A DNA stretch of 64,000 nt from Nitrosomonas ureae (GCF_001455205.1 NZ_CP013341.1:3100001-3164000); one strand, 5' to 3'; positions 46,776-56,877 are shown, counted from the first letter of the stretch. Numbers and translations are program-made. Notes: generated by a model not told the origin, from the sequence alone.

Positions 46776-47660
46776 TCAGCGAATTTCTGCAAGCAAGTTA
46801 CTCATCATTTGTTGGGCTTGATAGTAATAACCGCCGCCAAAAAAATTTAAATGATTAAGAACATGGTACAGGTTATAAACTACTTTTCTAATATTATAAC
46901 CGGAATCCAGGGGATAGTCACAGCGGTAAGCAGAATAAAAATCAGCTGAAAATCCACCGAAAAGTTCAGTCATGGCAATATCAGTCTCTCGATCGCCGTA
47001 ATATACTGCGGGATCAAATAACACCGGTTCTCCTGTCTTATCATAAGCATAATTACCGCCCCAGAGGTCACCATGTAATAATGAAGGTAATGGCGGAGTG
47101 TCTGGAAGAAGCTTCTCCAGATTCACCAGTAATTGCTCTCCCAACTCTTGCAACTTTCCATTAAACCCATTGTTTTTAGCCAGCTCGAGTTGACTGCCTA
47201 AACGATGCATGCGCCAGAATTCGACCCAATTAGAAGAGATGGTATTAATTTGCGGATTTTTTCCAATGGTATTGTCGCGAATCCAACCAAATTGATTACA
47301 AGTCGTACGATGCATAGCAGCAAGTTGTTGACCCAGATCGGATGCTTTGCCGCATTTGCCATTATTGATATCGAGATACTCCAGAATGAGCCATGTTGCA
47401 TGAGCGTCTTGCCCGGAACAAATGGGTATTGGAACACGCACAGTGCGTGATTGGTGAATTTCCATGAGACCAGCAGTTTCGGCCTCAAACATGGCTAAAT
47501 TTCCAGAGGTATTTAATTTGACAAAATAGCGTTGTTTTCCGTCTGCAATACAATAAGCCTGGTTGATACAACCGCCGCCAATGGAATGGGCCTCTTTAAC
47601 TTCGAAGAAACTATCAGTGGCAGCAGAAATTTGTCCGCTGATTTCATGCCATGCTTGCAT
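46776..47660 (-). CDS. Fructosamine kinase family protein
   Basis: A 294-residue protein of the fructosamine/ketosamine-3-kinase family (aminoglycoside phosphotransferase-like fold). It has the catalytic HGDLWGGNYAYD loop and the metal-binding DPAVYYGDRETDIAM segment. Such enzymes phosphorylate protein-bound ketosamines as a deglycation repair step; the substrate here is unproven. Its start overlaps the argH stop by 17 bases on the same strand, so the two are translationally coupled. Confidence 0.88.
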   Translation of the reverse strand: MQAWHEISGQISAATDSFFEVKEAHSIGGGCINQAYCIADGKQRYFVKLNTSGNLAMFEAETAGLMEIHQSRTVRVPIPICSGQDAHATWLILEYLDINNGKCGKASDLGQQLAAMHRTTCNQFGWIRDNTIGKNPQINTISSNWVEFWRMHRLGSQLELAKNNGFNGKLQELGEQLLVNLEKLLPDTPPLPSLLHGDLWGGNYAYDKTGEPVLFDPAVYYGDRETDIAMTELFGGFSADFYSAYRCDYPLDSGYNIRKVVYNLYHVLNHLNFFGGGYYYQAQQMMSNLLAEIR

Positions 47661-49080
47661 GTTTTAAATTTTCTGCAGTTAACCACTCTTTGGCTTTTTG
47701 AATGGCTGTTTGTACCTGTTCAGGTGCTGTGCCACCAGTGTGTTTTCTGCTTTGCATCGAACCTTCGAGGGTTAGGACAGCGAAAATATCGGATTCGATT
47801 TGTGAAGAAAATTTTTGCAACTCATCAAGCGCAAGATCACTAAGATCACAATCTTTCTGTTCCGCAAACTGCACTGTTTTCGCTACAATTTCGTGTGCAT
47901 CGCGAAAAGGAATGCCTTTTTTAGCCAAATAATCGGCCAGATCGGTAGCCGTGGCATAACCGTGCAAAGCCGACTGGCGCATCACTAGCTGATTCACTTG
48001 CACGCCGGTGAGCATATCGGCGTAAATCCGCAGCGTATCTGTTAAAGTATCGACAGTATCAAAGAGTGGTTCTTTGTCTTCCTGGTTATCCTTGTTATAA
48101 GCCAGTGGCTGCGCTTTCATCAATGTCAGCAGCGCTATTAAGTGACCGTTGACGCGCCCGGTTTTGCCGCGCACCAGTTCCGGCACATCTGGATTCTTTT
48201 TCTGTGGCATGATCGAAGAGCCGGTACAAAACCGATCAGCGAGTTGGATAAAACCGAATGCAGGATTCATCCATAAAATGAATTCTTCCGACATGCGGGA
48301 TAGATGCGTCATGATCAACGCTGCGCAGGCACAAAATTCAATGGCAAAATCCCGATCTGACACCGCATCCAAGGAATTTTGGCAAACACTATCAAAACTC
48401 AATAATTGCGCCACCCGTTCGCGATTGATCGGATAGCTGGTGCCAGCCAATGCGGCTGCGCCCAGTGGTAATTGATTCACACGCTTTCTGCAATCGCTCA
48501 GTCGCTCAGAGTCGCGTTTTAGCATCTCAAAATAAGCCATCAGATGATGGCCGAAGGATACAGGCTGAGCGACTTGAAGATGCGTAAATCCAGGCATGAT
48601 CGTGTGAATATGCTGTTCCGCCAAATTTAACAAGGCAAGTTGCATGGCTTTAATCAAATTGGTGATCTCATCAATTGAAGCGCGCAAAAATAACCGAATA
48701 TCGGTAGCAACCTGATCATTACGTGAGCGGCCGGTGTGTAATCGCTTGCCAGCATCGCCGACTAATATGGTTAAGCGTTTCTCAATATTTAAATGAACGT
48801 CCTCGAGTTCTTGTAACCATATGAATTGATGCAACCGTATTTCATCGCGGATTTGATATAATCCATGCCGGATGGCCGTAAAATCTTCGTTGCTGATAAT
48901 TCCCTGCTCTGCAAGCATTTGGGCATGAGCCAACGATCCCTGAATATCATATTCAGCGAGACGCTGATCAAAATCAACAGAAGCGGTATAACGTTCCACA
49001 AGGGCGGAGACCGGTTCGTTGAAACGCCCGGACCAAGTGTTCTTGTGGTTTTCTTTTTTCGCTGCAGAATTATTATCCAT
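47644..49080 (-). CDS. argH: Argininosuccinate lyase
   Basis: ArgH cleaves argininosuccinate to arginine and fumarate, the last step of arginine synthesis. The 478-residue sequence contains TGRSRNDQVATD, a THLQ..QPV block and the superfamily signature GSSIMPQKKNPD, all intact. The ribosome site is weak (AAGGAA at longer spacing). It is followed by the overlapping kinase-like gene. Confidence 0.96.
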   Translation of the reverse strand: MDNNSAAKKENHKNTWSGRFNEPVSALVERYTASVDFDQRLAEYDIQGSLAHAQMLAEQGIISNEDFTAIRHGLYQIRDEIRLHQFIWLQELEDVHLNIEKRLTILVGDAGKRLHTGRSRNDQVATDIRLFLRASIDEITNLIKAMQLALLNLAEQHIHTIMPGFTHLQVAQPVSFGHHLMAYFEMLKRDSERLSDCRKRVNQLPLGAAALAGTSYPINRERVAQLLSFDSVCQNSLDAVSDRDFAIEFCACAALIMTHLSRMSEEFILWMNPAFGFIQLADRFCTGSSIMPQKKNPDVPELVRGKTGRVNGHLIALLTLMKAQPLAYNKDNQEDKEPLFDTVDTLTDTLRIYADMLTGVQVNQLVMRQSALHGYATATDLADYLAKKGIPFRDAHEIVAKTVQFAEQKDCDLSDLALDELQKFSSQIESDIFAVLTLEGSMQSRKHTGGTAPEQVQTAIQKAKEWLTAENLKHASMA

Positions 49081-49321
49081 TATATCGCTGAAATTCCTTG
49101 TTTTCCGTATAAAGTGCCATGAAGCATTTATTATAGAGCAAAATACGAGCGAGTTATTTTGAGTAATAACGATTCTGTGCAGAGCATGGTGTTGCAGTTA
49201 TGATGTAAAAATAGCAAATCATGCGCAAAACCACTAGTTAATTGATACACGCCACTTTTACTTCCTCCGGGATTAGTGGATAATTTGCATTCCTCGCTAC
49301 CAATAACACAAGGAGTTATCC

Positions 49322-49936
49322 ATGACAGCTAATAACAAGCAAAACCAGAGCCAACAATCGCCAGTTGATAACTTGTTTTCACAATTAAGTGCCAAGTTTG
49401 AGTGGCTGGTGAAAGTCCCGACGATGCAGCTTCCAGGTAAGTACGCAGTGATTCTGGTTGGAGTTATCGTCGTTATTTTTGCTTGGAAGATCATTGCCGT
49501 CAATAAAGCAGAATCTGACATGGCCAAAAAGCTTGAGCATGAGCGTGTGTTGATTACACAACAAGCCCGTGAATATGCTGATCATCAATATATTAAAGAA
49601 GAAGAACGTTTTGGCCAGATTTTGTCCTGGGCGGTTCGTGGTGAGTTGATTCGTAATAATATTGATCAGATAGATCAATATCTCAGTGAAATTGTCAAAA
49701 TGAAGGATACTGAGCGTGTCGTGTTAATAAATGACGATGGAAAATTATTAGTTTCAACGGACAAACGATTGGAGGAAGCCAATGGTACGGAGTTGTTTCC
49801 TAGAGAAATTCTAAATTTGCAGAAAATTACTGTTAGATCGGATGTGGATGGCAAAAAGATATTGGTTGTTCCTGTTATGGGATTGAACAAGAAAATTGCA
49901 ACAGTTATTGTTAGCTATAAACAACAGAAACTTTAG
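49322..49936 (+). CDS. Membrane-anchored protein with a sensor-like extracytoplasmic domain
   Basis: A 204-residue protein: Gln/Asn-rich N-terminus, one membrane helix (about 43-62), a helical linker and a soluble alpha/beta domain (about 115-204) containing ERVVLINDDGKLLVSTDKR, which looks PAS/Cache-like. No output domain follows the membrane helix on the cytoplasmic side, so it is not a receptor kinase by itself. The start has AAGGAG at good spacing. I do not recognise a named family. It stands alone between argH (divergent) and murA (convergent). Confidence 0.7.
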   Translation: MTANNKQNQSQQSPVDNLFSQLSAKFEWLVKVPTMQLPGKYAVILVGVIVVIFAWKIIAVNKAESDMAKKLEHERVLITQQAREYADHQYIKEEERFGQILSWAVRGELIRNNIDQIDQYLSEIVKMKDTERVVLINDDGKLLVSTDKRLEEANGTELFPREILNLQKITVRSDVDGKKILVVPVMGLNKKIATVIVSYKQQKL

Positions 49937-49980
49937 TGTAAATTAACTATAGGATAGTTTGTTTTTTTGTTCTTAGTCAA

Positions 49981-50006
49981 AAAGCTTTTGCAATTGCAAA
50001 GGCTTT
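49981..50006. terminator. Bidirectional hairpin terminator
   Basis: AAAGCTTTTGCAA (49981-49993) pairs with TTGCAAAGGCTTT (49994-50006) with one G-U-type mismatch, flanked by an A-run and a T-run. It lies between the convergent 49322 gene and murA and would serve both. Confidence 0.8.
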
Positions 50007-50010
50007 TTTA

Positions 50011-51261
50011 TTAGGTGCGTCGGATCTGCGCACCCAATGTCGATAATTTTCCTTCAATATTTTCATAACCACGATCCAAGTGATAGATACGATCGATTAC
50101 AGTCTCTCCTTGTGCCACTAAGCCAGCAATTACAAGACTTGCTGAAGCGCGCAAATCTGTCGCCATGACATGAGCGCCATCGAGCTGAGGAGCGCCATGG
50201 ACAATGGCTGCATTGCCTTCAACTTCGATATTCGCATTCATGCGTATTAATTCTTGCACATGCATTAAACGGTTTTCAAAAATCGTTTCTGTAACGATGG
50301 CTGTTCCAGAAGCGACACAATTCAATGACATAAACTGTGCTTGCATATCAGTTGGGAAGGCTGGGTAGGGAGCGGTGCGTACATTGATTGATTTCGGTCT
50401 GGTGTGCATTTTTAACCGAATCCAATTGTCATTGGAATCAATATCAGCGCCTGCCTCGATAAGTTTATCTAAGACTGCATCGAGTAAGTGGGGGGCTGTT
50501 TCTCTTAAGAGAATTTCACCACTGGTAGCTGTAGCTGCGACCAAGAAAGTTCCGGTTTCTATTCGGTCGGGCATAACCGTGTGTTCAGCACCGTGCAATG
50601 ATGGCACACCTTCTATGGTAATGATATCAGTACCTGCACCATGAATTTTTGCACCCATGGCGATGAGACAATTGGCCAGATCTACGACTTCTGGTTCGCG
50701 GGCAGCATTTTCAAGTATTGTTGTGCCTTCCGCCAAGGTTGCGGCCATCATCAGGTTTTCAGTTCCAGTTACAGTGATGATGTCAAGTACAATGCGGGCT
50801 CCATGTAGTTTCTTCGCTACGGCATGAATATAACCGTGTTTGATATGGATTTCGGCGCCCATTACCTGCAGTCCTTTGATATGTTGATCAACAGGCCGCA
50901 AGCCGATTGCACATCCACCCGGCAAGGAAATATTGGCTTCTCCTGCGCGAGCCAGCAATGGCCCCAGTATCAGAATAGCTGCACGCATGGTTTTAACCAT
51001 TTCATAAGGGGCGACAAGATGAGTCAATGTTGAAGCTGATAGCGTTATTTCCGAAACATTGGGTGCAGTGACATTTATTCCCATCTGTTTGAGCAGGGAT
51101 AACATGGTGATAATATCCTGAAGCACCGGTACATTTTTTATTTTTAAAGACTCTTCGGTTAGAAGCGCGGCGCATAAAACAGGCAACGCAGCATTTTTGG
51201 CCCCCGAAATGGTAATTTCACCGTGGAGTGGTACACCACCCTGGATAATCAGTTTTTGCAT
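50011..51261 (-). CDS. murA: UDP-N-acetylglucosamine 1-carboxyvinyltransferase
   Basis: MurA transfers enolpyruvate to UDP-GlcNAc, the first committed step of peptidoglycan synthesis in the cytoplasm. The 416-residue protein has the substrate loop GGCAIGLRPVDQH, with the catalytic Cys at residue 117 (the fosfomycin target), and the N-terminal ITISGAKNAALP block. It is a single leftward gene here, not in a mur cluster. Confidence 0.96.
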   Translation of the reverse strand: MQKLIIQGGVPLHGEITISGAKNAALPVLCAALLTEESLKIKNVPVLQDIITMLSLLKQMGINVTAPNVSEITLSASTLTHLVAPYEMVKTMRAAILILGPLLARAGEANISLPGGCAIGLRPVDQHIKGLQVMGAEIHIKHGYIHAVAKKLHGARIVLDIITVTGTENLMMAATLAEGTTILENAAREPEVVDLANCLIAMGAKIHGAGTDIITIEGVPSLHGAEHTVMPDRIETGTFLVAATATSGEILLRETAPHLLDAVLDKLIEAGADIDSNDNWIRLKMHTRPKSINVRTAPYPAFPTDMQAQFMSLNCVASGTAIVTETIFENRLMHVQELIRMNANIEVEGNAAIVHGAPQLDGAHVMATDLRASASLVIAGLVAQGETVIDRIYHLDRGYENIEGKLSTLGAQIRRT

Positions 51262-51410
51262 AGTATAAAAAATTTAAATGAATTTTAGTGCTGTTCTTGT
51301 GCGGTTGAAATGTACCAAAGTTCGCTGCATCATAACTTAATAGCGCAAAGAAGATTATGTAATAGTGTCAACTATATCAAAAATATCGAATCAATTTATA
51401 AGGAGAAAGA

Positions 51411-51800
51411 ATGACTAAACATATAATCCACACCCTGAACGCACCACAAGCTATCGGCACCTACTCTCAAGCAATCCGGGTGAGTGGCAGTGATACTGTT
51501 TATCTATCGGGCCAGATCGGTTTAGATCCGGTCAGTATGCAAATGGCGAATGGGATCGAAGCGCAGATCCAGCAGGTGTTCTCAAATCTGAAAGCAGTGA
51601 CAAAAGCGGGGGGCGGTAGTTTGAACGATATTGTGAAATTAAATATTTTTCTGACCGATCTCGACAATTTTGCATTAGTCAACGAAATCATGGCCAGTCA
51701 TTTCTCACAACCTTATCCTGCGCGCGCGGCAATCGGTGTCAAAGCCTTACCGCGCGGTGCATTGGTTGAAATGGACGGGGTCATGGTACTGCAGGAATAA
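51411..51800 (+). CDS. ridA: RidA family reactive intermediate deaminase
   Basis: A 129-residue member of the YjgF/YER057c/UK114 family, which hydrolyses 2-aminoacrylate and similar enamine/imine intermediates from PLP enzymes. The conserved AIGTYSQAI, YLSGQIGLDP, and C-terminal RAAIGVKALPRGALVEMD (with the catalytic Arg) are visible. AAGGAG lies 5 bases upstream of the ATG. recG starts 4 bases after its stop. Confidence 0.93.
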   Translation: MTKHIIHTLNAPQAIGTYSQAIRVSGSDTVYLSGQIGLDPVSMQMANGIEAQIQQVFSNLKAVTKAGGGSLNDIVKLNIFLTDLDNFALVNEIMASHFSQPYPARAAIGVKALPRGALVEMDGVMVLQE

Positions 51801-51804
51801 AACA

Positions 51805-53844
51805 TTGTCTGTCAATGTTGACGTGCAAGAGAAATTATCCCGCTTGGGTATTTACAATGAACTAGATCTGATTTTGCATCTGCCAATCCGTTATGAAGAT
51901 GAAACACATTTGTTCCTCATCGGTGATGCGCCGCAAGGACACACAGTGCAGGTTGAGGGTGTGATTATTCATAATGAAGTGGTTATTCGTCCCAGACGAC
52001 AATTGATTTGCCGGATTGAAGACGACAGCGGCATTCTGGTTATGCGCTTTGTGAATTTCTACAGTAGTCAAATTAAAACCTATGCAGTGGGTAAGCGTAT
52101 ACGGTTATTGGGCGAAATTCGTAATGGTTTTTTTGGTGCTGAAATGGTGCATCCGAAATGTCGTATTGTACGCGCAGGAGAATCGCTGGCGCATTCGCTG
52201 ACGCCGATATATCCCACCACGGCCGGTTTGACGCAAAAGACTTTGGCAAAAATAATCGGACAAGGATTGCAGGATACGCAAACGTTGCAGGCACTGATTG
52301 AAACAGTGCCTGATAAAATCATCAGAAAATATCGGTTGAAAGGTTTTGACGATAGTGTAATGTGCTTGCATCACCCCTCTCCAGAAGAATCGATTGAAGC
52401 CCTGCAAACACGTACGCATCCAGCATGGCGGCGTATCAAATTCGATGAGTTGCTGGCGCAGCAATTATCGATGCGCGTGCATTACCGGCAACGGAGAAGC
52501 CTCAATGCGCCAGTGCTGGAGCAAAAAAACACACTGAAGGATCAGTTACTGCCGCAGCTTGGTTTTGAACTGACTTCTGCACAAATCAAAGTATATGCGG
52601 AAATCAGCCGTGACTTGACAGCCGCTTACCCCATGCAACGCCTGCTACAAGGCGATGTGGGCAGCGGGAAAACCATTGTGGCTGCACTGGCTGCACTGCA
52701 AGCGATTGAGAATGGTTTTCAGGCGGCCATCATGGCACCGACTGAAATTCTTGCTGAACAGCATTTCATGAAGTTATCTGCTTGGTTTGAACCACTGGGA
52801 GTACATATCGTATGGCTATCCGGGGGAATGAGGAAAAAACAAAAACAAACCGAGATGGATAAAATCGCATCGGGCGTAGCGCAACTTGTTGTGGGTACGC
52901 ATGCCTTGTTTCAGAGCCAGGTAGTATTTCACCAGCTCGGCCTGGCGATTATTGACGAACAACACCGCTTTGGCGTGCATCAGCGTTTGGCGCTGCGCAT
53001 GAAAGGCACGCAATCCGATCTGATGCCGCATCAATTGATGATGAGCGCTACGCCAATTCCGAGGACGTTATCGATGAGCTATTTCGCTGATCTGGATGTG
53101 TCGATTATTGATCAATTGCCACCCGGCAGATCGCCTGTAATCACTAAATTAATTGCTGATCGACGTCGTGACGAGATCATTGCGCGCATACATTTCGCTT
53201 GCCAACAGGATAAACAAGTATATTGGGTTTGTCCGCTCATTGAAGAATCAGAAGCGTTGCAATTGCAGACCGCAATGGAAACATATCAGCATCTGAGGAA
53301 AACATTTCCGGAATTGAATGTGGGTCTGGTACATGGACGCTTGTCACCGCAGGAAAAAGCTGAAATCATGCTGCTGTTCAAGGAAGGAAAAATTCAATTA
53401 TTGGTAGCGACAACCGTGATAGAGGTAGGGGTGGATGTACCGAATGCTTCATTAATGGTGATTGAAAATGCAGAACGCATGGGATTGTCCCAATTACATC
53501 AACTACGTGGTCGTGTAGGGCGTGGACCGGAAGCAAGTATTTGTATCTTACTGTTTCAGCAACCCCTGTCAAAGATTGCCCGTGAAAGACTCCGAATCAT
53601 TTTTGAACACACCGATGGCTTTGAAATTGCCCGTCAGGATTTGCAATTGAGAGGTCCGGGTGAATTTCTTGGCGCACGTCAGAGCGGCGTGCCTATGCTG
53701 CGTTTTGCCGATTTAGAGCAAGATGGTGAGTTATTGGAAGCTGCACAAGATTGTGCCAATGAAATGCTGAATAATTACCCGGAATTAGCACAGCAGCATA
53801 TCTCGCGTTGGTTGGGTAATAAGACCGAGTATTTGCGTGTATAA
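51805..53844 (+). CDS. recG: ATP-dependent DNA helicase RecG
   Basis: RecG remodels stalled replication forks and Holliday junctions. The order is N-terminal wedge/OB domain (from about residue 50), then a superfamily 2 helicase core: Walker A GDVGSGKT, DEQH box in IDEQHRFGVHQR, motif III MSATPIPRTL, and motif VI QLRGRVGRG. The open frame begins at 51736 inside ridA, but a TTG at 51805, 4 bases after the ridA stop and preceded by AGGA, gives a normal 680-residue protein. Confidence 0.95.
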   Translation: MSVNVDVQEKLSRLGIYNELDLILHLPIRYEDETHLFLIGDAPQGHTVQVEGVIIHNEVVIRPRRQLICRIEDDSGILVMRFVNFYSSQIKTYAVGKRIRLLGEIRNGFFGAEMVHPKCRIVRAGESLAHSLTPIYPTTAGLTQKTLAKIIGQGLQDTQTLQALIETVPDKIIRKYRLKGFDDSVMCLHHPSPEESIEALQTRTHPAWRRIKFDELLAQQLSMRVHYRQRRSLNAPVLEQKNTLKDQLLPQLGFELTSAQIKVYAEISRDLTAAYPMQRLLQGDVGSGKTIVAALAALQAIENGFQAAIMAPTEILAEQHFMKLSAWFEPLGVHIVWLSGGMRKKQKQTEMDKIASGVAQLVVGTHALFQSQVVFHQLGLAIIDEQHRFGVHQRLALRMKGTQSDLMPHQLMMSATPIPRTLSMSYFADLDVSIIDQLPPGRSPVITKLIADRRRDEIIARIHFACQQDKQVYWVCPLIEESEALQLQTAMETYQHLRKTFPELNVGLVHGRLSPQEKAEIMLLFKEGKIQLLVATTVIEVGVDVPNASLMVIENAERMGLSQLHQLRGRVGRGPEASICILLFQQPLSKIARERLRIIFEHTDGFEIARQDLQLRGPGEFLGARQSGVPMLRFADLEQDGELLEAAQDCANEMLNNYPELAQQHISRWLGNKTEYLRV

Positions 53845-53952
53845 AAGGATAAATCAGATTTATAAAATCTTTGACGCTTCGCACAAAACGCCAAAGGTTG
53901 GGTTCCATCGATGTTGTTACAAAATTACATCCAGGCTAGTCGCAAATCCAGC

Positions 53953-55191
53953 TTATACTCCTGTCAAGCTGACAAGGAGATCTGCTCCGCCGATAACATC
54001 CGCAAGTAATGTTTCCGCACCGGAGTTAAATGTTAACTGTGCGAGGCTAAATGCTTGATTGCCGACCAGAGTCAGATCCGCGTCAATGGTTGAAAGATCA
54101 ATTTTGTCACCTTCGCTCCATTTGAAGTTGCTGAGGGTATCCGGTGTCGCTACGAGGCTTTCTGTTACTGAATTGAAATCAAATATATCTGCACCTCCTC
54201 CACCAATTAGGATATCTTTATCCAGCCCGCCGATAATAGTGTGATCCCGTCTTGACCATCGATCGTATCGTTGCCGTGAGCACTATTCAGGACGTCCGCA
54301 CCGGCGCCGCCTTTTATCGAATTGTTGGCTGCATTACCGGTAACGGTATCACTGCATTACCCATGATTGCATTCTCAAACCCTTTAAAGCTCTCGCCAGC
54401 GGAGTTTGTCGTACCGGTTGCCATGTTGAATACGTAGTTTCCATTCCAAATTGTATGGTCAATGATATCCACATCTGTTCCCTCATTCATGGTCTCATTC
54501 CCCAAACCTGATTTCATGAAATCATCGCCTGCATCGCCATTGTAGGTGCCGCCATCGCCATCACGAGGTTATAGTGTCGTTACCTATACCACCGGATAGC
54601 TTGTCTATGCCATTGCCACCTTCCAAAATATCATTACCTAATCCGCCAAAGATTGTATTGTCCTCGTTATTGCCGGCGACAGTATCATTACCATCGCCCA
54701 TTTTGGCAATCTCGAAATTAAGATAAATCTCTCCACCAAAGCTGTTCAATCCAGTTGGCATATTAAAGGTGTAGGCTCCATCCCAAACAGTGTGATCAAT
54801 GGTGTCGATACCCGTACCGCCATCCATGGTTTCACTACCTAAACCTGAGAACATCAGGTCATTGCCGTCATCACCGCTATAGACCCCGCCATCACCATCG
54901 GACGCAATGTTATCGTTGCCACCGCCACCGTTTAGTTGATCTACACCCGCATTGCCTAGTAATGTATCGCTGCCAACTCTGCCATTAAGTATATCGTTGC
55001 CGCCATTGCCATTGATCGTGTCATCTCCCGCGCCGCCAAAAACAGTATCAGGGCCTCCAGCACTGTAGATGTTATCGTTCCCACCAAAGCCGTTAATAGT
55101 GTCAGCTAGTCGTGTGGGAGATCCCGAACCCCGCTGAGATTAGTGCCGCCAAAATTGTGTCATTATTATTGATACCATTGACCACACCCAT
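53953..55191 (-). pseudogene. Frameshifted RTX (calcium-binding repeat) protein
   Basis: Reading leftward from an ATG at 55191 (AGGAG upstream), this stretch encodes tandem glycine-rich nonapeptide RTX repeats (GGxGxDxxx; for example GGAGDDTINGNGGNDIL and GGLGNDILEGGNGID), then two copies of a longer unit with 'GSETMDGGTGIDTIDHTVWDG'-type text, and ends with a serralysin-like C-terminal block (GGGGADIFDF...FKWSEGDKIDLS). This is how type I-secreted proteins look. The frame is broken about five times (near 55153, 55110, 54568, 54355 and 54245), so no single protein longer than about 100 residues can be made. No secretion genes are nearby. Confidence 0.85.
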
Positions 55192-55220
55192 TTGAATCTC
55201 CTGAAAGAATAGAATAAAGA

Positions 55221-55242
55221 ACTCGGCCGCAAGCGACCGAGT
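55221..55242. repeat. Hairpin at the end of an IS200/IS605-type remnant
   Basis: ACTCGGCCGC (55221-55230) pairs with GCGACCGAGT (55233-55242) with one mismatch and a 2-base loop. It lies one base beyond the stop of the tnpA remnant, where IS200/IS605 elements carry their right-end hairpin, and about 30 bases upstream of the RTX start. It could also act as a terminator in front of the RTX gene. Confidence 0.55.
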
Positions 55243-55243
55243 T

Positions 55244-55544
55244 TTAGAAGAGCGGTAGTTGCCCAAACCTCCCTTCCATTTCATCCATCACTTTGAGTTG
55301 ATTTTGTACATACTGACGAATAACCTCCTCGTTAGCATTACCTATAGTTTCAACAAAATAGCTTTGTGTCCATAACTTACCTCCCCAAAATTATTTTCTC
55401 TTTATCTCTGGGCGTATACGAAAAAATTCTCGGGCTGATATGCTTTTTATTACCTGCATGACATACGCTGACGAAATCTTCGGATCTGTTCTCACTACCA
55501 TATGAATACGATCCACTAGAATCTCTAATTCCACAATCTGAAGT
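55244..55544 (-). pseudogene. tnpA: IS200/IS605 tnpA, C-terminal part
   Basis: Encodes the C-terminal part of a Y1 single-strand transposase: the VDRIHMVV segment (HUH-like region, His kept), ISAREFFRIRPEIKRK, then, after an in-frame TAA (55391-55393), FWGGKLWTQSYFVETIGN and the helix with the likely catalytic Tyr in VIRQYVQNQ. The TAA makes it non-functional. The matching N-terminal part lies at 56878-57000, on the far side of an IS3 element. Confidence 0.8.
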
Positions 55545-55575
55545 TGGAGTTGTCCCCTTTTGGCGGACATTTTTT

Positions 55576-56503
55576 TCATGGAGTCGAGAGAGTCTCGACC
55601 TGTGAAAGCGGATTGCAGTTTATCGCGATTTGATTTTTCTCATTCAGTTTTCTCTCAAAATTGTTTGGTGATAAGTATCCCAGTCCGGAATGCCTGCGAG
55701 TTGGGTTGTACCATGACTCGATCCAGGTGAATATGGCCAGCCTTGCTTCAGTTTTATTTTTCCAGGAGCGCCTATCGATCAATTCACATTCCAGGCTGGC
55801 AAAAAAGCTTTCAACCATTGCATTGTCGTAAGCATCACCCACACTTCCCATGGAGGGATGCACACCCATTTCCCTGCATCGCTTGCCGAATTCAACACTG
55901 GTGTATTGACTGCCCTGTATCGCTATGGTGAATCACTTTGCCCGGTTTACGAGTGATTAACGCCATGTTCAACGCACTGATCACCAGGCTTGCTGTCATG
56001 GTTTCACCGAAAGACCAGCCCACTACCTTACGGCTGAATACATCGATGACCACGGCCAGGTACAGGAACCCTGCCCAGGTAGGAATGTAAGTCATGTCCG
56101 CAACCCATAGTTGATTGATGCTAGCTGCCTTGAAATGGCGTTGCACTAAATCCGGTGCAGGGCGGTCACGCTTATTCCGATGAGTCGTGATCACAAAGCC
56201 TCGCCTGCGACTCACCCCTTTAATTCCAGCTTCACGCATCAATCTGCCTACGCGCTTATGATTGACCCTGACTCCACGATCGGCTAATTCAACGGTAATG
56301 CGGGGGCGGCCATACGTACAATCGCTTGTACGGTATATGGCCATGATCTGCTCGATCAATCGACAGTTGGTAATGGCCCGTCGGCTGGGTGTGCGTTTTG
56401 CCCAGTCATAGTAACCGCTGTGCGATACACCGAGTGTCTCGTATAGAACACGAGCCGGAAATTGGGCCCGGTTTGCCTTGATTAATTGGTACACCTTCCC
56501 CAT
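55576..56503 (-). pseudogene. IS3 transposase orfB, frameshifted
   Basis: IS3 DDE integrase-type transposase in two frames. The upstream part (203 residues to 55892) has the HTH_21-like region and the first Asp in QLWVADMTYIP; it breaks inside the second Asp motif, where HHSD is followed by the wrong frame. One extra T near 55918 explains the break. The second part resumes with MGSVGDAYDNAMVESFFASLE (the catalytic Glu) and ends at 55576. It starts at the orfA stop (1-base overlap). Confidence 0.85.
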
Positions 56504-56823
56504 TAATCCTTGTTGTTTGCAAACCAGGCCGTAGCCTTTGCCAATATGTCACGCTCCATCTCCACACGCTTGAGCTTCTTACGCAATTCCAGCAGCTCCT
56601 GCCGTTCGTTGGCACTCAAGGAAGCAACACTCGATGTTGCAGCGAAAGCAATTGCCTGGCTTGATCTAATTGGTACACCTGCTGCTCGACACCAAGTTTG
56701 TATCGAAGTGTAGTGGCATCCAAATTCCTTGGATAATTGCTTGGGGCATTTGCCTAATGCTACCAATTCCACCATCTGCTGACGAAACTCAGGTGGGTAA
56801 GCAGGTTTGTAGTTTTGTGTCAT
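56503..56823 (-). CDS. IS3 transposase orfA
   Basis: A 106-residue helix-turn-helix protein: the HTH lies in CPKQLSKEFGCHYTSIQTW, followed by a leucine-rich coiled coil (ELLELRKKLKRVEMERDILAKATAWFA) as in orfA proteins. Normally fused to orfB by programmed frameshifting. It is intact, but its orfB is broken. Confidence 0.88.
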   Translation of the reverse strand: MTQNYKPAYPPEFRQQMVELVALGKCPKQLSKEFGCHYTSIQTWCRAAGVPIRSSQAIAFAATSSVASLSANERQELLELRKKLKRVEMERDILAKATAWFANNKD

Positions 56824-56877
56824 ATTTCTTCTCCTTTAAACAGAACATAATGTGTCCGTTCAAAGGGGGCAACTCCA

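Larger units (their letters stand above)
55545..56877 (-). mobile_element. IS3-family insertion sequence (first copy)
   Basis: A 1333-base element bounded by imperfect 25-bp terminal inverted repeats (55545-55569 and 56853-56877; both outer ends read TGGAGTTG inwards, about 21 of 25 positions match). It carries orfA and a frameshifted orfB. It sits inside an IS200/IS605 tnpA. I do not find the expected 3-bp target duplication: the flanks, read on the minus strand, are ...ATATAG and ACTTCAG. Confidence 0.85.

Noticed and set aside
51736..51804. N-terminal extension of RecG into ridA
   Set aside because: The extra residues are ridA codons in another frame; the TTG at 51805 gives the normal RecG length.
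54059..54437. Rightward open frames over the RTX region
   Set aside because: They are mirror frames of repetitive leftward RTX coding sequence; the leftward reading has clear RTX repeats.
53953..55191. Tandem repeats here as a possible CRISPR array
   Set aside because: The repeats are variable and coding (glycine/aspartate-rich nonapeptides), with no constant direct repeats or unique spacers.
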